DNA from: an uncultured Eubacteriales bacterium | GTDB taxonomy: Bacteria > Bacillota > Clostridia > Oscillospirales > Oscillospiraceae | Direction: 5' to 3' | Length of the DNA: 64,000 nucleotides | Assembly: GCA_900543085.1 (NCBI GenBank) | Contig: UQQF01000001.1 | Location: 371,368 to 435,367 of the forward strand | Part shown: in pieces, positions 41,601-49,899 of the stretch | Layout of the letters: each line of letters begins with the position of its first letter | How positions within the stretch are numbered: position 1 is the stretch's first letter | Position numbers and translations under genes: made by a program | Notes under the pieces: generated by a model | Database searches by the model: none | Told to the model about the DNA's origin: nothing | Seen by the model: the letters and a program-made list of their open reading frames with translations, nothing else

Positions 41601-42268
41601 CTATCCGCGTCAACCCGTCGAACGGCAGCGCCGGGACGCTCATCACCGTCACCGCGACGCCGGATGAGGGCTACGAGCTGGCCTACATCACCGTTGACGG
41701 CGAAAAGATCACCGGCAACACCTTCCGCATGCCCGACAAGAGCGTCACCGTCTCCGCCGTGTTCGTCCCCGCGACCTTCCCGTTTGTTGACGTCAAGAGC
41801 GGCGACTGGTTATATGATTACGTTGCGTATGTGTACTCGAACGGCCTGATGGACGGCACCTCCGCGACGACCTTCGAGCCGAACGCGAACATGACCCGCG
41901 CGATGGTGTGGGCGATACTCGCCCGCATCGACGGCGAGACCGTCACCGGCGCAAACTGGGTCGAGACCGCGCGCGAGTGGGCGATGGCCAGCGGCGTTTC
42001 CGACGGCGAGAACGCCGACGGCTACGTCACGCGCGAGCAGCTTGCGACGATGCTCTGGCGCTACGCCGGCGAGCCTGCGAGCGACTACTCACTGAGCGCG
42101 TTCACCGACGCCGATAGCGTCAGCGACTATGCGGCCACGGCAATGGCCTGGGCGGTCGAGCACGGGATTATCACCGGCGTGACCGACTCCACCCTCGCCC
42201 CGCAGGGCACCGCCACCCGCGCCCAGTGCGCCGCGATGCTCATGCGGTTCGTGGAGAACGTGAAGTAA
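38606..42268 (+). CDS. Giant SLH-anchored surface protein with GLUG and InlB-type repeats
   Basis: 1220 residues from the ATG at 38606 behind AGGAGGAAG. Signal peptide 1-25 (KLLVLVFAIALCLGALCVG, cut near ASA). Residues about 130-745 hold two blocks of GLUG-type repeats (VGGVCGYNYGGTITNC, repeated many times), each introduced by a similar segment (YQISNAGQLYWFAQQVNSG; YQIGNAGQLYWFAQTVNEG). Two InlB/Listeria-Bacteroides repeats with SGYYFVGWSDG follow (about 870-980), then an ITVTATPDEGYELAYITVDG module and three SLH motifs (about 1061-1220). It is exported and held on secondary wall polymer. Adhesion or polymer binding is inferred from architecture only. Confidence 0.9.
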   Translation: MKKLLVLVFAIALCLGALCVGASAAEYDQNGFGNDGSYEPATQQNGVYQISNAGQLYWFAQQVNSGSTGISAVLTADITINENVLNENGKLNSGTFREWTPIGTDYEKAYTGTFDGDDHTISGLYYSDTNGYCGLFGYVGNGGQVKNVKVDDSYINDTVYVGGVCGYNYGGTITNCSFDGSVTSTFRMSYVGGVCGISSGSIIDCYNTGSVTGISVVGGVCGRNAGTITNCYNSGTITGTSENVGGVCGRNDGTITNCYNSGTITGTSENVGGVCGRNDGTITNCYNTGDVTGTGNGTGTLYVGGVSGYNYFATIENCYNIGKVSGNSAGGVCGHNYFGTITNCYNMGNVSGGGNNDNVGGVCGCNDNRSTITNCYWREVSGLNGWGINNGTVTNVEPKTNDQFTSGEVAWLLNGEEQMNGPWRQNLGDKKDAFPVLDDGKPKVHYNGNTYDNGNHTYSEGSNGFCTCGAYQPATLDGGVYQIGNAGQLYWFAQTVNEGDYDAHAVLTDNITINSDVLDENGNLITDKTFTRWTPICGKEIRPYDYTEYTGTFDGDGHTISGLYYNDDGDYAGLFGYVGSNGRVQNVKVADSYISNSERTGRTGGVCGYNGGTITNCYNTGTVKGSYYTGGVCAASSGMIMNSYNSGTVTSVGSNTCVGGVCGYNYRGSAIRNCYNTGAVNGENTGNGNFYAGGVCGRNSDGATINCYNTGSVTLTGTGTNYAGGVCGRNTDGTITNCYWLTGKASSGIGTGSGTATEKTEAQFASGEVAWLLNSNQENGPWRQTLDEDDYPVLDSTHEEVVKLTVDSTVSYLNKGDSFSGVEGIGYYLDGEMVELPYTVEADTVLTTKTLYVVTVDGVVSYVDPNEPVFKLPAAPSKSGYYFVGWSDGNKTYDPGDSVTITADTTFTAAWKQLFTVTVVYDNGTADTIEQVVDGDTFKLPAAPSKSGYYFVGWSDGSKTYEAGESVTVTADTTFTAVWREINIPDPNSIAVTQPANGTIRVNPSNGSAGTLITVTATPDEGYELAYITVDGEKITGNTFRMPDKSVTVSAVFVPATFPFVDVKSGDWLYDYVAYVYSNGLMDGTSATTFEPNANMTRAMVWAILARIDGETVTGANWVETAREWAMASGVSDGENADGYVTREQLATMLWRYAGEPASDYSLSAFTDADSVSDYAATAMAWAVEHGIITGVTDSTLAPQGTATRAQCAAMLMRFVENVK
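39281..39442 (+). repeat. Perfect 81-bp tandem duplication inside the GLUG region
   Basis: 39281-39361 and 39362-39442 are identical and in frame (27 codons each, starting GGCACGATAACGAACTGC and ending AGGAACGAC). Weaker related copies extend on both sides. Confidence 0.9.
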
Positions 42269-42282
42269 GACCCAATAACACG

Positions 42283-42316
42283 AGAGCTGCCCGGGAAACC
42301 CCGGGCAGCTCTTTGC
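42283..42316 (+). terminator. Terminator after the GLUG/SLH gene
   Basis: AGAGCTGCCCGGG and CCCGGGCAGCTCT form a 13-bp stem with a 4-base loop, followed by TTGCTTT. Confidence 0.8.
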
Positions 42317-42576
42317 TTTCCCGCGTGCGCCGCCTTTGTCAACTGCCGAGCGTCATGCACCTGCCGATGACCTCGCCGGTGCGGAGGTATTCGTAGGTCG
42401 GGTTTGACGCTGTACGTCGCGCCGAGGTATGCGACACAGATTCCAGCGCGCACCGGCGTGTATTTATTTCACTAAATCGCTGAACTCAGGGAGTAAAACG
42501 GTCAATATGGCCGCATCTTATATTCTTACAGACCCTTTCAGAACCATTAAAGCATAAGACTAGACACCTGTAATAA
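42317..42576. other. Intergenic region between two giant SLH genes, possible gene remnant
   Basis: No intact gene is seen. On the - strand about 42336-42440 read in two adjoining frames gives VAYLGATYSVKPD and then TYEYLRTGEVIGRCMTLGS with a stop, which looks like the end of a decayed coding region. I do not recognise the protein. Confidence 0.3.
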
Positions 42577-42609
42577 AAGCAGGTCTGAGAACGGTTCTCA
42601 GACCTGCTT
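42577..42609. terminator. Bidirectional terminator between convergent SLH genes
   Basis: AAGCAGGTCTGAGAAC and its exact mate form a 16-bp stem centred on one base, with GATTTTT on the + side and a TTTATTA stretch on the - side. Confidence 0.85.
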
Positions 42610-42634
42610 GATTTTTCTCCGGGCTGTCGCCCTT

Positions 42635-45600
42635 TTATTTGCTTGCGTTCTCTATGAAGCGCATCAGCATGGCGGCGGACTGGGCGCGGGTGGCCGTGCC
42701 CTGGGGTTCGAGCGTGGACTCGGTCACGCCGGTGATTATGCCCTCGCCGCAGACCCACTGCATCGCGCTTATCGCGTACTCGCTGATCGACGCGAAGTCG
42801 CTGTAGCTGAGTATATTCGTGCTCTCGCCTATGCTCACGTCGTAACCCTTGTGCTGCGCGTAACGGTGGAGTATCGCCGCGAGCTGCTCGCGCGTCACGG
42901 CCGCGTTCGGGGCAAATTCCGTCTCGCTCACGCCGTTGACTATGCCCTCTCCGGCCGCCCAGCGGACTGCCTCGGCGTACCACTGACCCTCCTTCACATC
43001 GTCGAAGGGGAGCTTGAAGTCGCTCTCCGGCTCGCCCTCAAGGCGGTGCAGAATAGTGACTATCATTCCGCGCGTGACGGTGCCGTCCGGGTCGAACAGC
43101 GTGTCGCTCACACCGTCCATCAGGCCGTTTTCGTAGACGTACACCACGTTGTCGTAGAACCAGTCTCTGGTTTTCACGTCCGTGAAGGGCAGTCCGTCGT
43201 CCTCGGGTCCATCCGGCTCCGTGGGGGTTGACGGGACGCCCGGGTCGGGGTCAGGCGTATCGGGGAGGTCTGGCGCTTCGGGCTGCGGGGCGACGAAGCC
43301 GGTATCCGTGCCCTTGTTGCTCGCGTAGTCGTATGCCGTCACAATAATCGCACATCCGGTTTTTATATTAGTCGTTATTGTGAAGCGTCCGTTTTCGTCT
43401 GCCTTTGCATCTTCGAAAGAGGCATCGTTGCTTGAAATAGTCACTATGCCAGCCCCCGGTTCGGTGACGCCGGTGACGGTCACATTGCCGTTTGCGTCGG
43501 CCAGGAACACGTCCTGGTCGAGCGTAATGATAGGCGGTACATCATCCAGGAGGATAGTCAGGTACTTGACCGTTGTATCAGTAACCGTCACTCCGTTTTC
43601 CGTGTATGTGACCTTTGCTTCTATCTTCAGCGGCAGAGCTCCTACAAAATCAACTAACCCGTGGAAGTCAACTGACGAAAAACTGCTACTATTGGAACTG
43701 TGGATTACAACTCCGGTATCTGTTCGGCTGACAGTAAACTGATAATCACCGTTGGACACTGGGTTAATCACATCAATCTCTAACAATTTGCCATTGTCAA
43801 TCTCTCTGATGGAATGTGTATACATGCCGTCGTCGTTGGCAGTGAGCGGGTAACGGTCGTACATAATCGACAGCTCCAGCCCCTTGTACTCCGGCAGATA
43901 CGCCTTGGCGGACTGTGTCTCGGAGCCGTAGTACTTCGCGGTCTGGGTCTCGCCGCCGGTCGTGATTTCTGCGCTCTTGTACGCCGATACGCCGACGATG
44001 TAATCTTTCCCGGCTTGCAGCGTCACGGCCGCGCCTTCCTCGCTGCTTGCACCGCCCACGGTCATGGCCATGTCGATGGAGTAGGTGTTGCCCTCTGCTT
44101 TCAGGCCGGAGATGTGGTTCTCGCTGCTGCTTTCAAACTGCTCTGCGTCGTACTCGTAGCCGAGGCCGGTGTCCGTTCCGTCCGCATTGTAGATGGTGAT
44201 TCGGTAGCCGTCCGCGCCGCTGACACCGCTCCAGCTGGCAGTCATGTTCTCGTTGCCGATGGCGGTGAGGGTGACGCTGCCGGGGGCGGCGGGGGCGTTG
44301 GAGTTGGTGTACGTAAACGTGGTGCCACTAACACCTTTACTGTCTATGGCCACAAGGACTTTCTGCTCCGTTCCATCTTCGCCGATCACAGTCTCTTGCC
44401 TCATCAGGAAGATAGTCGGATAGTAAGTGCCGCTGGGAGCTGCGGCGCCGTTCAGCGTAACATCGATTGTGAAGCCCAGCTCGCCGTCGCTGAGGTCAGC
44501 GTCCGTCACTGTCCTCTCGTCCAGGAGATAGTCTGCGCCGCCGATTTCCTCACCCAGATAGGTGCGCACAATGTACGTGGCGTCCTGCTCGGGGTTCACG
44601 ACGCCGCTTGTAATCGTGCCGGTGCCGTTTTGACTGCTGATACTGGCCGAAATAGAGCTGCTCAGCTTGTCGAGCGGGGAAACCGTGGCGTCATAGCTTC
44701 CGTTGACTTGCGCAACGCCGTCAGGAAGGTTCACGGTGTATGTGCCGTTCGCTGCGTCGCCCACGCCCACGTAAACCATGACCACGCGCTCTTTTTCGTT
44801 GCTCGTCTTATTTGTACCGATGCGGCTGGCAACGGTCATTTCATCGCCGTTTTCGATGGCCTGATCGCCGTCATCGTCGGTCTTCCACTCGGGCCATACG
44901 AGGCTGACTTCGCTGTCGTCATTCTTGATGACTTTCAGGCCGCTCTTGAGCTGCTCCTCGGTGACGCTCTCGTCAAAGGTCAGCACGATATAGCCGCTCT
45001 GCTCACCGGTCACGCCGCTGACTGTAACATCTGTCGCAGCCGGATTGGCGGGGGCTGGGTCGCTCAGGAGCGCAGGCGCCTCGCCGCCGTTCGAGCTGGT
45101 GGCGCTGTACGGCACGATGCCCTCCCAGCTCCACTCGGGCAGCTCTCCGGCGAGCTTGTAGTCATAGCCCCAGTTGACACCCTCCCTGCTGTCATTGACA
45201 ACGTCGGGCAAAAGCACCCACACGCGGCCCTCACTGCCCAGCAGGGAGGCCGTGGCGGCCACGCCGAGATAGATGTCTAGGTTGTTAAACGACTCTTCAA
45301 AGATGCTTCCAACGCTGCCTGTAAACGGCATCACCGTCTGCGCACCCGCAGCGGCGTTCAGCTCAGCGCCCAGCAGGTTCCAGCCGCCGATGACCGGCCA
45401 GCTGTCCGGGAACTGAATCTCCACGTCGCTCTTGGCGTTGCCGGTGACGCGCAGCAGAGCCTGTGTACCGCTGCTGTTCACGCCGCCAAAGACGCCCAGG
45501 CTAAGCGCATTGTCCATCTTGATGAAGTTCATGCCTACGGAGGGCAGTCCGGCTCTCAGCCAGACCTCGCCGTTGAAGCTTCCGCCGGTGTAACCGTCGA

Positions 45601-47878
45601 TGGTCTGGGCGCCCAGGTATACGCCGACCCCGGCCTCCTCGATGACCTTCATGTTACCGAGCGCCTTGATCTTTATGTCGCTGCCCACCAGTTCGATCTG
45701 GCTGGGGCCGAGGGTGGCGTTGGCGGTGCCGGTGAGGAGGTTGATGATTTCCGTGCTCACCGTGCCGCGCAGCAGGATGGGCGGGATGGCGAACCAGTCG
45801 CCGTTGATGGTGGTCGCAAGGTTGTAGATACCTGCCCCGCCGCCCTTGAGCTTGGCCAGCGGCGCCGGAGGCGTTATGGGTATGCCGACCTTGGAGTCTA
45901 TATTGAAATAGATGTCGTCGGGCATAAGCTCGCCGTTATCCATGCGGCTGAAATTCAGCTCCGCCTGCGCCTTGAACAGGCTGAACACGTCGAGCTCGGC
46001 GTTGAAGTTGAAGGTGTTGTTGCCGTTAAAGGTGTTGATATCGCCGCTGACGCTCCCAAGCTCAAGCCCCGCCAGTTCGGTCTTCTGGATATCGCCCGTG
46101 GCCTCCACGCCGAAAATAGTGAACTGGCTGCCGCTGTAGCCGTAGGCCAGGCGCTTCAGGTCAAGGTCGCTGTTGGTGAAAAAGTTGTTGAACCCCAGCT
46201 TGCCGCTGAACTCCAGGCCGCCGTCCCGCTTGATTATGCCGCTTTCCAGCTTCACCGTGGCGTTGGGGATGTCCACGTAAGGCACGGCGGAGTTGTTGTC
46301 GGGCGCCATGGTCATTTTGATTCCGTCTTTGGTGACTTCCAGCTTCAATTGTTTGCCTTCGACGTTTCTGTCCCTGGCCTGGTAGAACTTGAAGCTTGGA
46401 GCATTGAGGCTGACGTACTCGCCCACGCTGATCGTGCCGTTCTTGTTCACGATCAGCGACCAGTCGCTTCCCTCATAGCCTGTCCACGCCGCCGTCACCG
46501 TGGGGCTCAGAGCCGCCACGCCGTTCATGAATCTGTAGCCCGCGCCGTCATCTGTCTCCTCAAACGTACCGCGGAACACTGCCACGGCGTTCGAGGGGAC
46601 ATCGCTCTCGCCCAGTACGGGCTCCACCCTCACGTTCTCCCCCTCATACCAGATGGCCAGGCGGTCGGCATCGGCGGAGACGTTCACATCGTCGCGGTCG
46701 CTTGGCGGCGTGTTGGTAGTGCTGGTGTCGACGAGGTTGCGGTAGCCGTACAGCAGGGAGGCCATGTCGCTGTCGTTGACCACGCCTCCATATAACTCGT
46801 ATCCCAGCCCGATCGCCTCGGACACGGTGGTGACCACGCACTCGCCGGAGGTGTCCCCGGGGGAGTAGGAAACGTAACTGGGCAGGTTCAGGCTGCGGCC
46901 TGTCTTGTCCCTAGTGTCGTAAATCTGGTCGTCGACGCCGAGGTTCGCATTCCTGTCCGGGTAGCCCGCTATTCCTTCGGGATTCTTCTCGCTGTATTCG
47001 CCCAGATCGGCATAACCGGTGTTTTTGTGATAGAAATTCGAGGTGGCGATAAACGGGCTGGCCCAGGAGTAGCCAGAGGTGTAAATCTCCGTAATCCCTC
47101 CGTAGCCGCTGTCGTCGATGTGGGTGCTGGTCATACCCAGCCCCCGGCTTATGTTGGTAGCGGTGTGGATCTTGCCGTCGCTGTAGTAGTTGTCGTCGTA
47201 AGTATAGCTGCTGAGCATGACGGAGACGGGGGCGGGCTCGTACTGATAGGCCTCGTGCCCCATGTTGGGGAATCCCTCATAAGTGGTATACACCCTCGCC
47301 GTGGCGCCTCGAAGACCCAGCTCCTCAAAGGTGTTGAACCTGACGCTGTCGCTGTCGTACTCGAACTCGCCCTTTATCAGCACGCCCCAGTTGTTTTTGC
47401 CGTCGGCATTATAGTCGATATATTGCCCGGTAATACCTGTGGCCGCGCCGGAATCCAGCGGAACAAGCGTAATTTCGGCTTCGTAGGTGATTTCCACGTC
47501 GCCCGGCGTCTTGTAGTGGTCGTTGCCGAAGTGGTATATGAGCCAGATCGTACCCTGGCCATATCTCTGCTCCAGCCTGGTGACGTTCATCTCGCGCTCA
47601 TCCTGGTCGGGGTACTGGATGGTAAAGCGCATCTCCTGTACGCCCTGTCCCCAGCCGACGACCTCGTCGCTGGTCCACAGCAGCATGCCGTGGCCGTAGT
47701 CGCGCTCGATCATGAAGCGCAGGGAGCTGTTCTCGAGATATATGAAGTCGTTGTCGGCATAGGTGTCTGCGGAAAGGTCGAGATAATGCATACCGCCCAC
47801 ATATGCCATTGCTCTTGTTGGCATCAACGATACCACAAGACATAAAGCTAATAATATTGCAAACAGCCTCTTTTTCAT
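42635..47878 (-). CDS. Giant SLH-anchored surface protein with Fn3 and Ig-like modules
   Basis: 1747 residues. Signal peptide 1-25 (LFAILLALCLVVSLMPTRAMA). Residues about 26-1120 form a large region with no family I recognise: first a beta-rich globular part (ERDYGHGMLLWTSDEVVGWG), then from about 560 to 900 long stretches resembling repeated beta-strands (GLEFSGKLGFNNFFTNSDLDL, VGIPITPPAPLAKLKGGGAG). An Fn3 domain starts near 1190 (PGSVTLTAIGNENMTASWSG), an Ig-like module lies at about 1446-1525 (FLADANGNVTVTGVTEPGAG), then a Pro/Asp linker (about 1529-1558) and three SLH motifs to the end. GGAGGAATAGG is the ribosome binding site. Function unknown. Confidence 0.9.
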   Translation of the reverse strand: MKKRLFAILLALCLVVSLMPTRAMAYVGGMHYLDLSADTYADNDFIYLENSSLRFMIERDYGHGMLLWTSDEVVGWGQGVQEMRFTIQYPDQDEREMNVTRLEQRYGQGTIWLIYHFGNDHYKTPGDVEITYEAEITLVPLDSGAATGITGQYIDYNADGKNNWGVLIKGEFEYDSDSVRFNTFEELGLRGATARVYTTYEGFPNMGHEAYQYEPAPVSVMLSSYTYDDNYYSDGKIHTATNISRGLGMTSTHIDDSGYGGITEIYTSGYSWASPFIATSNFYHKNTGYADLGEYSEKNPEGIAGYPDRNANLGVDDQIYDTRDKTGRSLNLPSYVSYSPGDTSGECVVTTVSEAIGLGYELYGGVVNDSDMASLLYGYRNLVDTSTTNTPPSDRDDVNVSADADRLAIWYEGENVRVEPVLGESDVPSNAVAVFRGTFEETDDGAGYRFMNGVAALSPTVTAAWTGYEGSDWSLIVNKNGTISVGEYVSLNAPSFKFYQARDRNVEGKQLKLEVTKDGIKMTMAPDNNSAVPYVDIPNATVKLESGIIKRDGGLEFSGKLGFNNFFTNSDLDLKRLAYGYSGSQFTIFGVEATGDIQKTELAGLELGSVSGDINTFNGNNTFNFNAELDVFSLFKAQAELNFSRMDNGELMPDDIYFNIDSKVGIPITPPAPLAKLKGGGAGIYNLATTINGDWFAIPPILLRGTVSTEIINLLTGTANATLGPSQIELVGSDIKIKALGNMKVIEEAGVGVYLGAQTIDGYTGGSFNGEVWLRAGLPSVGMNFIKMDNALSLGVFGGVNSSGTQALLRVTGNAKSDVEIQFPDSWPVIGGWNLLGAELNAAAGAQTVMPFTGSVGSIFEESFNNLDIYLGVAATASLLGSEGRVWVLLPDVVNDSREGVNWGYDYKLAGELPEWSWEGIVPYSATSSNGGEAPALLSDPAPANPAATDVTVSGVTGEQSGYIVLTFDESVTEEQLKSGLKVIKNDDSEVSLVWPEWKTDDDGDQAIENGDEMTVASRIGTNKTSNEKERVVMVYVGVGDAANGTYTVNLPDGVAQVNGSYDATVSPLDKLSSSISASISSQNGTGTITSGVVNPEQDATYIVRTYLGEEIGGADYLLDERTVTDADLSDGELGFTIDVTLNGAAAPSGTYYPTIFLMRQETVIGEDGTEQKVLVAIDSKGVSGTTFTYTNSNAPAAPGSVTLTAIGNENMTASWSGVSGADGYRITIYNADGTDTGLGYEYDAEQFESSSENHISGLKAEGNTYSIDMAMTVGGASSEEGAAVTLQAGKDYIVGVSAYKSAEITTGGETQTAKYYGSETQSAKAYLPEYKGLELSIMYDRYPLTANDDGMYTHSIREIDNGKLLEIDVINPVSNGDYQFTVSRTDTGVVIHSSNSSSFSSVDFHGLVDFVGALPLKIEAKVTYTENGVTVTDTTVKYLTILLDDVPPIITLDQDVFLADANGNVTVTGVTEPGAGIVTISSNDASFEDAKADENGRFTITTNIKTGCAIIVTAYDYASNKGTDTGFVAPQPEAPDLPDTPDPDPGVPSTPTEPDGPEDDGLPFTDVKTRDWFYDNVVYVYENGLMDGVSDTLFDPDGTVTRGMIVTILHRLEGEPESDFKLPFDDVKEGQWYAEAVRWAAGEGIVNGVSETEFAPNAAVTREQLAAILHRYAQHKGYDVSIGESTNILSYSDFASISEYAISAMQWVCGEGIITGVTESTLEPQGTATRAQSAAMLMRFIENASK

Positions 47879-48270
47879 CCTTCCTATTCCTCCTTAGTTT
47901 GGGTTTGCGCCTTATCTCCGCCGCTTGTCGCGGCTGCCGAGCAGGCGCCGCTGAGCCAGGCCGGTACCCCCGGCATTGCCACAGCTGCCCGGCATGTTCC
48001 TATAAGCTTAGGTACACGGGCGCCGAAAAACTCTCACCTTAAATCGAAAAAATTTTAACTCCCCTTAAAGCCGCCCGGGGGTCAATGAGTACCGAGCGGC
48101 AAAAAGCCCCTGGCCATGAGTTTATCACCCACAGCCAAGGGCTTTCTGAATAATACCTGACTTTCTTAAATCAGTCAGATCTTTATTTTTGTAACAACGA
48201 AAACCGTTGCCGCAGAGCCGGCTAAGGCTCCGGAAACGGCGTAATTACAGAGGTTTCAGCGGCGCTGAGA
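47879..48270. other. Intergenic region upstream of giant SLH gene, host side of attL
   Basis: No gene is seen. It holds the ribosome binding site of the - strand SLH gene and a hairpin at 48103-48145 (AAAGCCCCTGGC with GCCAAGGGCTTT, one mismatch, 19-base loop). The last part, to 48270, would be the sequence that followed the disrupted host gene before insertion. Confidence 0.4.
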
Positions 48271-48282
48271 TTATTCCCACTC
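48271..48282. repeat. attL core, 12-bp direct repeat
   Basis: TTATTCCCACTC, identical to 63946-63957. On the - strand it reads CTT GAG TGG GAA TAA in the same codon phase as at the right end, as expected for the displaced 3' tail of the target gene. Confidence 0.65.
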
Positions 48283-48384
48283 AAGTCACGGCGCAGTATT
48301 CATCGTGAATATACGCACTCTCAATTCGCTTTTTGCACATTTAATCCACCTCATCTGCCTTATACACGGCGTCCACGGAATTTT

Positions 48385-48403
48385 TGTAGCCAAAGTGTAG
48401 CCA
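48385..48403 (+). other. Putative recombinase arm-binding sites, left end
   Basis: TGTAGCCA at 48385-48392 and again at 48396-48403, 11 bases apart. The right end has the same motif in the same spacing. Confidence 0.6.
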
Positions 48404-48453
48404 CTCTAAGTCACCTCAAAACCAGCCGAAACTACTGTAAAGGAGTAAGTACC

Positions 48454-48705
48454 ATGAGCAAACTCATATCCTGCGAATTTAACATTGACACCGCCTGCGT
48501 TGAGCTGCGCTATGCCGATGGCGGCGGCATAAATATCTACTGTCCAGGCGTTGAGGACAGCTTTGATACCACGCTGCCCATGCGCACTGAGATGGACTGG
48601 CTTATTTACAACGCGCCGCTCGAGTACGCGAGGATGGTGCTAGATGGAACGCTGGAGGGATACCTCCGGCTTGCCCCAAATGAACACACGCCGGACTCTG
48701 ATTAA
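48454..48705 (+). CDS. Small hypothetical protein (DUF6061-like)
   Basis: 83 residues behind AAAGGAGTAA. The text CEFNIDTACVELRYADG followed by MRTEMDWLIYNAPLEYARMVLDGTLEGYLRL resembles small proteins often found in clostridial integrative elements (DUF6061 from memory; not verified). No catalytic motif or signal peptide. It is the first gene inside the left end of the element, followed by a hairpin at 48743-48767. Confidence 0.65.
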   Translation: MSKLISCEFNIDTACVELRYADGGGINIYCPGVEDSFDTTLPMRTEMDWLIYNAPLEYARMVLDGTLEGYLRLAPNEHTPDSD

Positions 48706-48742
48706 ATGAAGTGTTATACACGCCTGAGTCCGCTCTTCAAGG

Positions 48743-48767
48743 TTTGACGCCATGATTATGCGTCAAA
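48743..48767 (+). terminator. Hairpin after small hypothetical gene
   Basis: TTTGACGC and GCGTCAAA form an 8-bp stem with a 9-base loop, followed by ATAC; a weak terminator. Confidence 0.45.
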
Positions 48768-48823
48768 ATACTCGCCGGCGCACAGGCTGTTTATCGGCGT
48801 AATAGCACAGGCACATCAAAGCG

Positions 48824-48862
48824 AGAGCAACCGCAGAACCTTAATTCTGCGGCTGCTCTTAT
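48824..48862. terminator. Hairpin at the 3' end of an ABC transporter remnant
   Basis: A 15-base stem AGAGCAACCGCAGAA with TTCTGCGGCTGCTCT (one mismatch) and a 6-base loop, followed by TATT on the + strand; it lies just past the stop codon of the - strand remnant at 48867. Confidence 0.6.
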
Positions 48863-48866
48863 TAAA

Positions 48867-48958
48867 TTACGACGCCCTGTCGAATTGGCTGTTATACAGC
48901 TCGGCGTAAAAGCCGTTTTGTGCGAGCAATTGTCTGTGCGTGCCGTTAGGTGAGCCGC
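48867..48958 (-). pseudogene. C-terminal remnant of an ABC exporter ATPase
   Basis: The - strand reads NGTHRQLLAQNGFYAELYNSQFDRAS and a TAA stop. This matches the end of ABC exporter ATPase domains; the intact gene at 5861 ends QGTHDELIAKGGFYADLYMSQFEKTA. Homology stops at about 48958, so only about 29 codons remain of a gene otherwise lost. Confidence 0.75.
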
Positions 48959-49049
48959 GCTATGGTCTGCACTGGTAGCTCGGTTTGGTATCCTATGCAG
49001 TTTAGAAACATGGCCAGTGCTTATGGCGGTGTCAATCGTCAAATTACAC

Positions 49050-49823
49050 TCAATCTTTCAGCAATCTAAGAACCTCATTTAGATTCTCCACAGAGTTTGC
49101 AGCCAATACGGTGCTTTTTTCGTTTATCGACAACGAAGCGCCGGTCACAGTACATATAGCGCCGCCGGCTTCGGAAAGTATTATCCTAGCCGCGTTGTGA
49201 TCCCATGGTGAAGAACGCAGCGTAACGAACAAATCGGCCTCACCGGACGCCACTTCGCACAGTTCCAGCGCGACAGAGCCAAGGCAGCGCACTCCGCGCA
49301 CCGTCCTTGCGAGTTTTATAAGCTGCTCACGCCAATCGTTTTGATCTAAAAACGTATACTGTACGCCAGGCGTCGTCAGCAGCATGTCGTGCAAATCCGT
49401 TCGCTGCGTCACATGCAGCCGCGTGTTGTTACACCACGCTCCCTCATTGGTTTTTGCCCAATACATCGCCTCGCGCTCTACATCGAGTACCAAGCCAAAT
49501 ACAGGTTTGTCTCCGTCCCAGCAACCTATAGAAACAGCATAGTTTCGGTGCTGATTCACGAAATTAGTCGTACCGTCTATCGGGTCGATATACCATGTCA
49601 GTTTACCTATACCCGAAGGCGGGTACTCTTCTCCGACTATAACGTCGTTTGGGAAAGCGGTCAGGATTTCATCACGAAGCAACTGCTCAGTGTATTTGTC
49701 CCAGTATGTAACCAAATCCTTGTATCCGGTCTTGAATTGTACGTCACCGTTCTTCACCCGGCTCGCACGCAGAGCAGCCCCAGCCCTTGTGATTGCTTTA
49801 ACCGCCAGTTCAAACCGCTCCAT
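49050..49823 (-). CDS. Inositol monophosphatase family protein
   Basis: 257 residues, usual length for IMPase/SuhB. Metal-site motifs are complete: VIVGEEYPPSG (about 60-70), WYIDPIDGTTNFVNQHRNYA (about 76-95) with the DPIDGTTN signature, and SSPWDHNAARIILSEAGGAI (about 203-222). It is a Mg-dependent phosphomonoesterase in the cytoplasm; possible substrates are inositol phosphates, phosphoadenosine phosphate or other sugar/polyol phosphates. It is the last gene of a unit with PhnDCE-type transport and a 5'-nucleotidase-type enzyme, 76 bases after the latter, so it may dephosphorylate something derived from the imported compound. Confidence 0.9.
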   Translation of the reverse strand: MERFELAVKAITRAGAALRASRVKNGDVQFKTGYKDLVTYWDKYTEQLLRDEILTAFPNDVIVGEEYPPSGIGKLTWYIDPIDGTTNFVNQHRNYAVSIGCWDGDKPVFGLVLDVEREAMYWAKTNEGAWCNNTRLHVTQRTDLHDMLLTTPGVQYTFLDQNDWREQLIKLARTVRGVRCLGSVALELCEVASGEADLFVTLRSSPWDHNAARIILSEAGGAICTVTGASLSINEKSTVLAANSVENLNEVLRLLKD

Positions 49824-49899
49824 GGCTCACCTTCTCTCGGATAAAAAAGCTAATGTGCATTTAATCAAAACATATTTTCTGCCATACGTCAAGTCCTCC

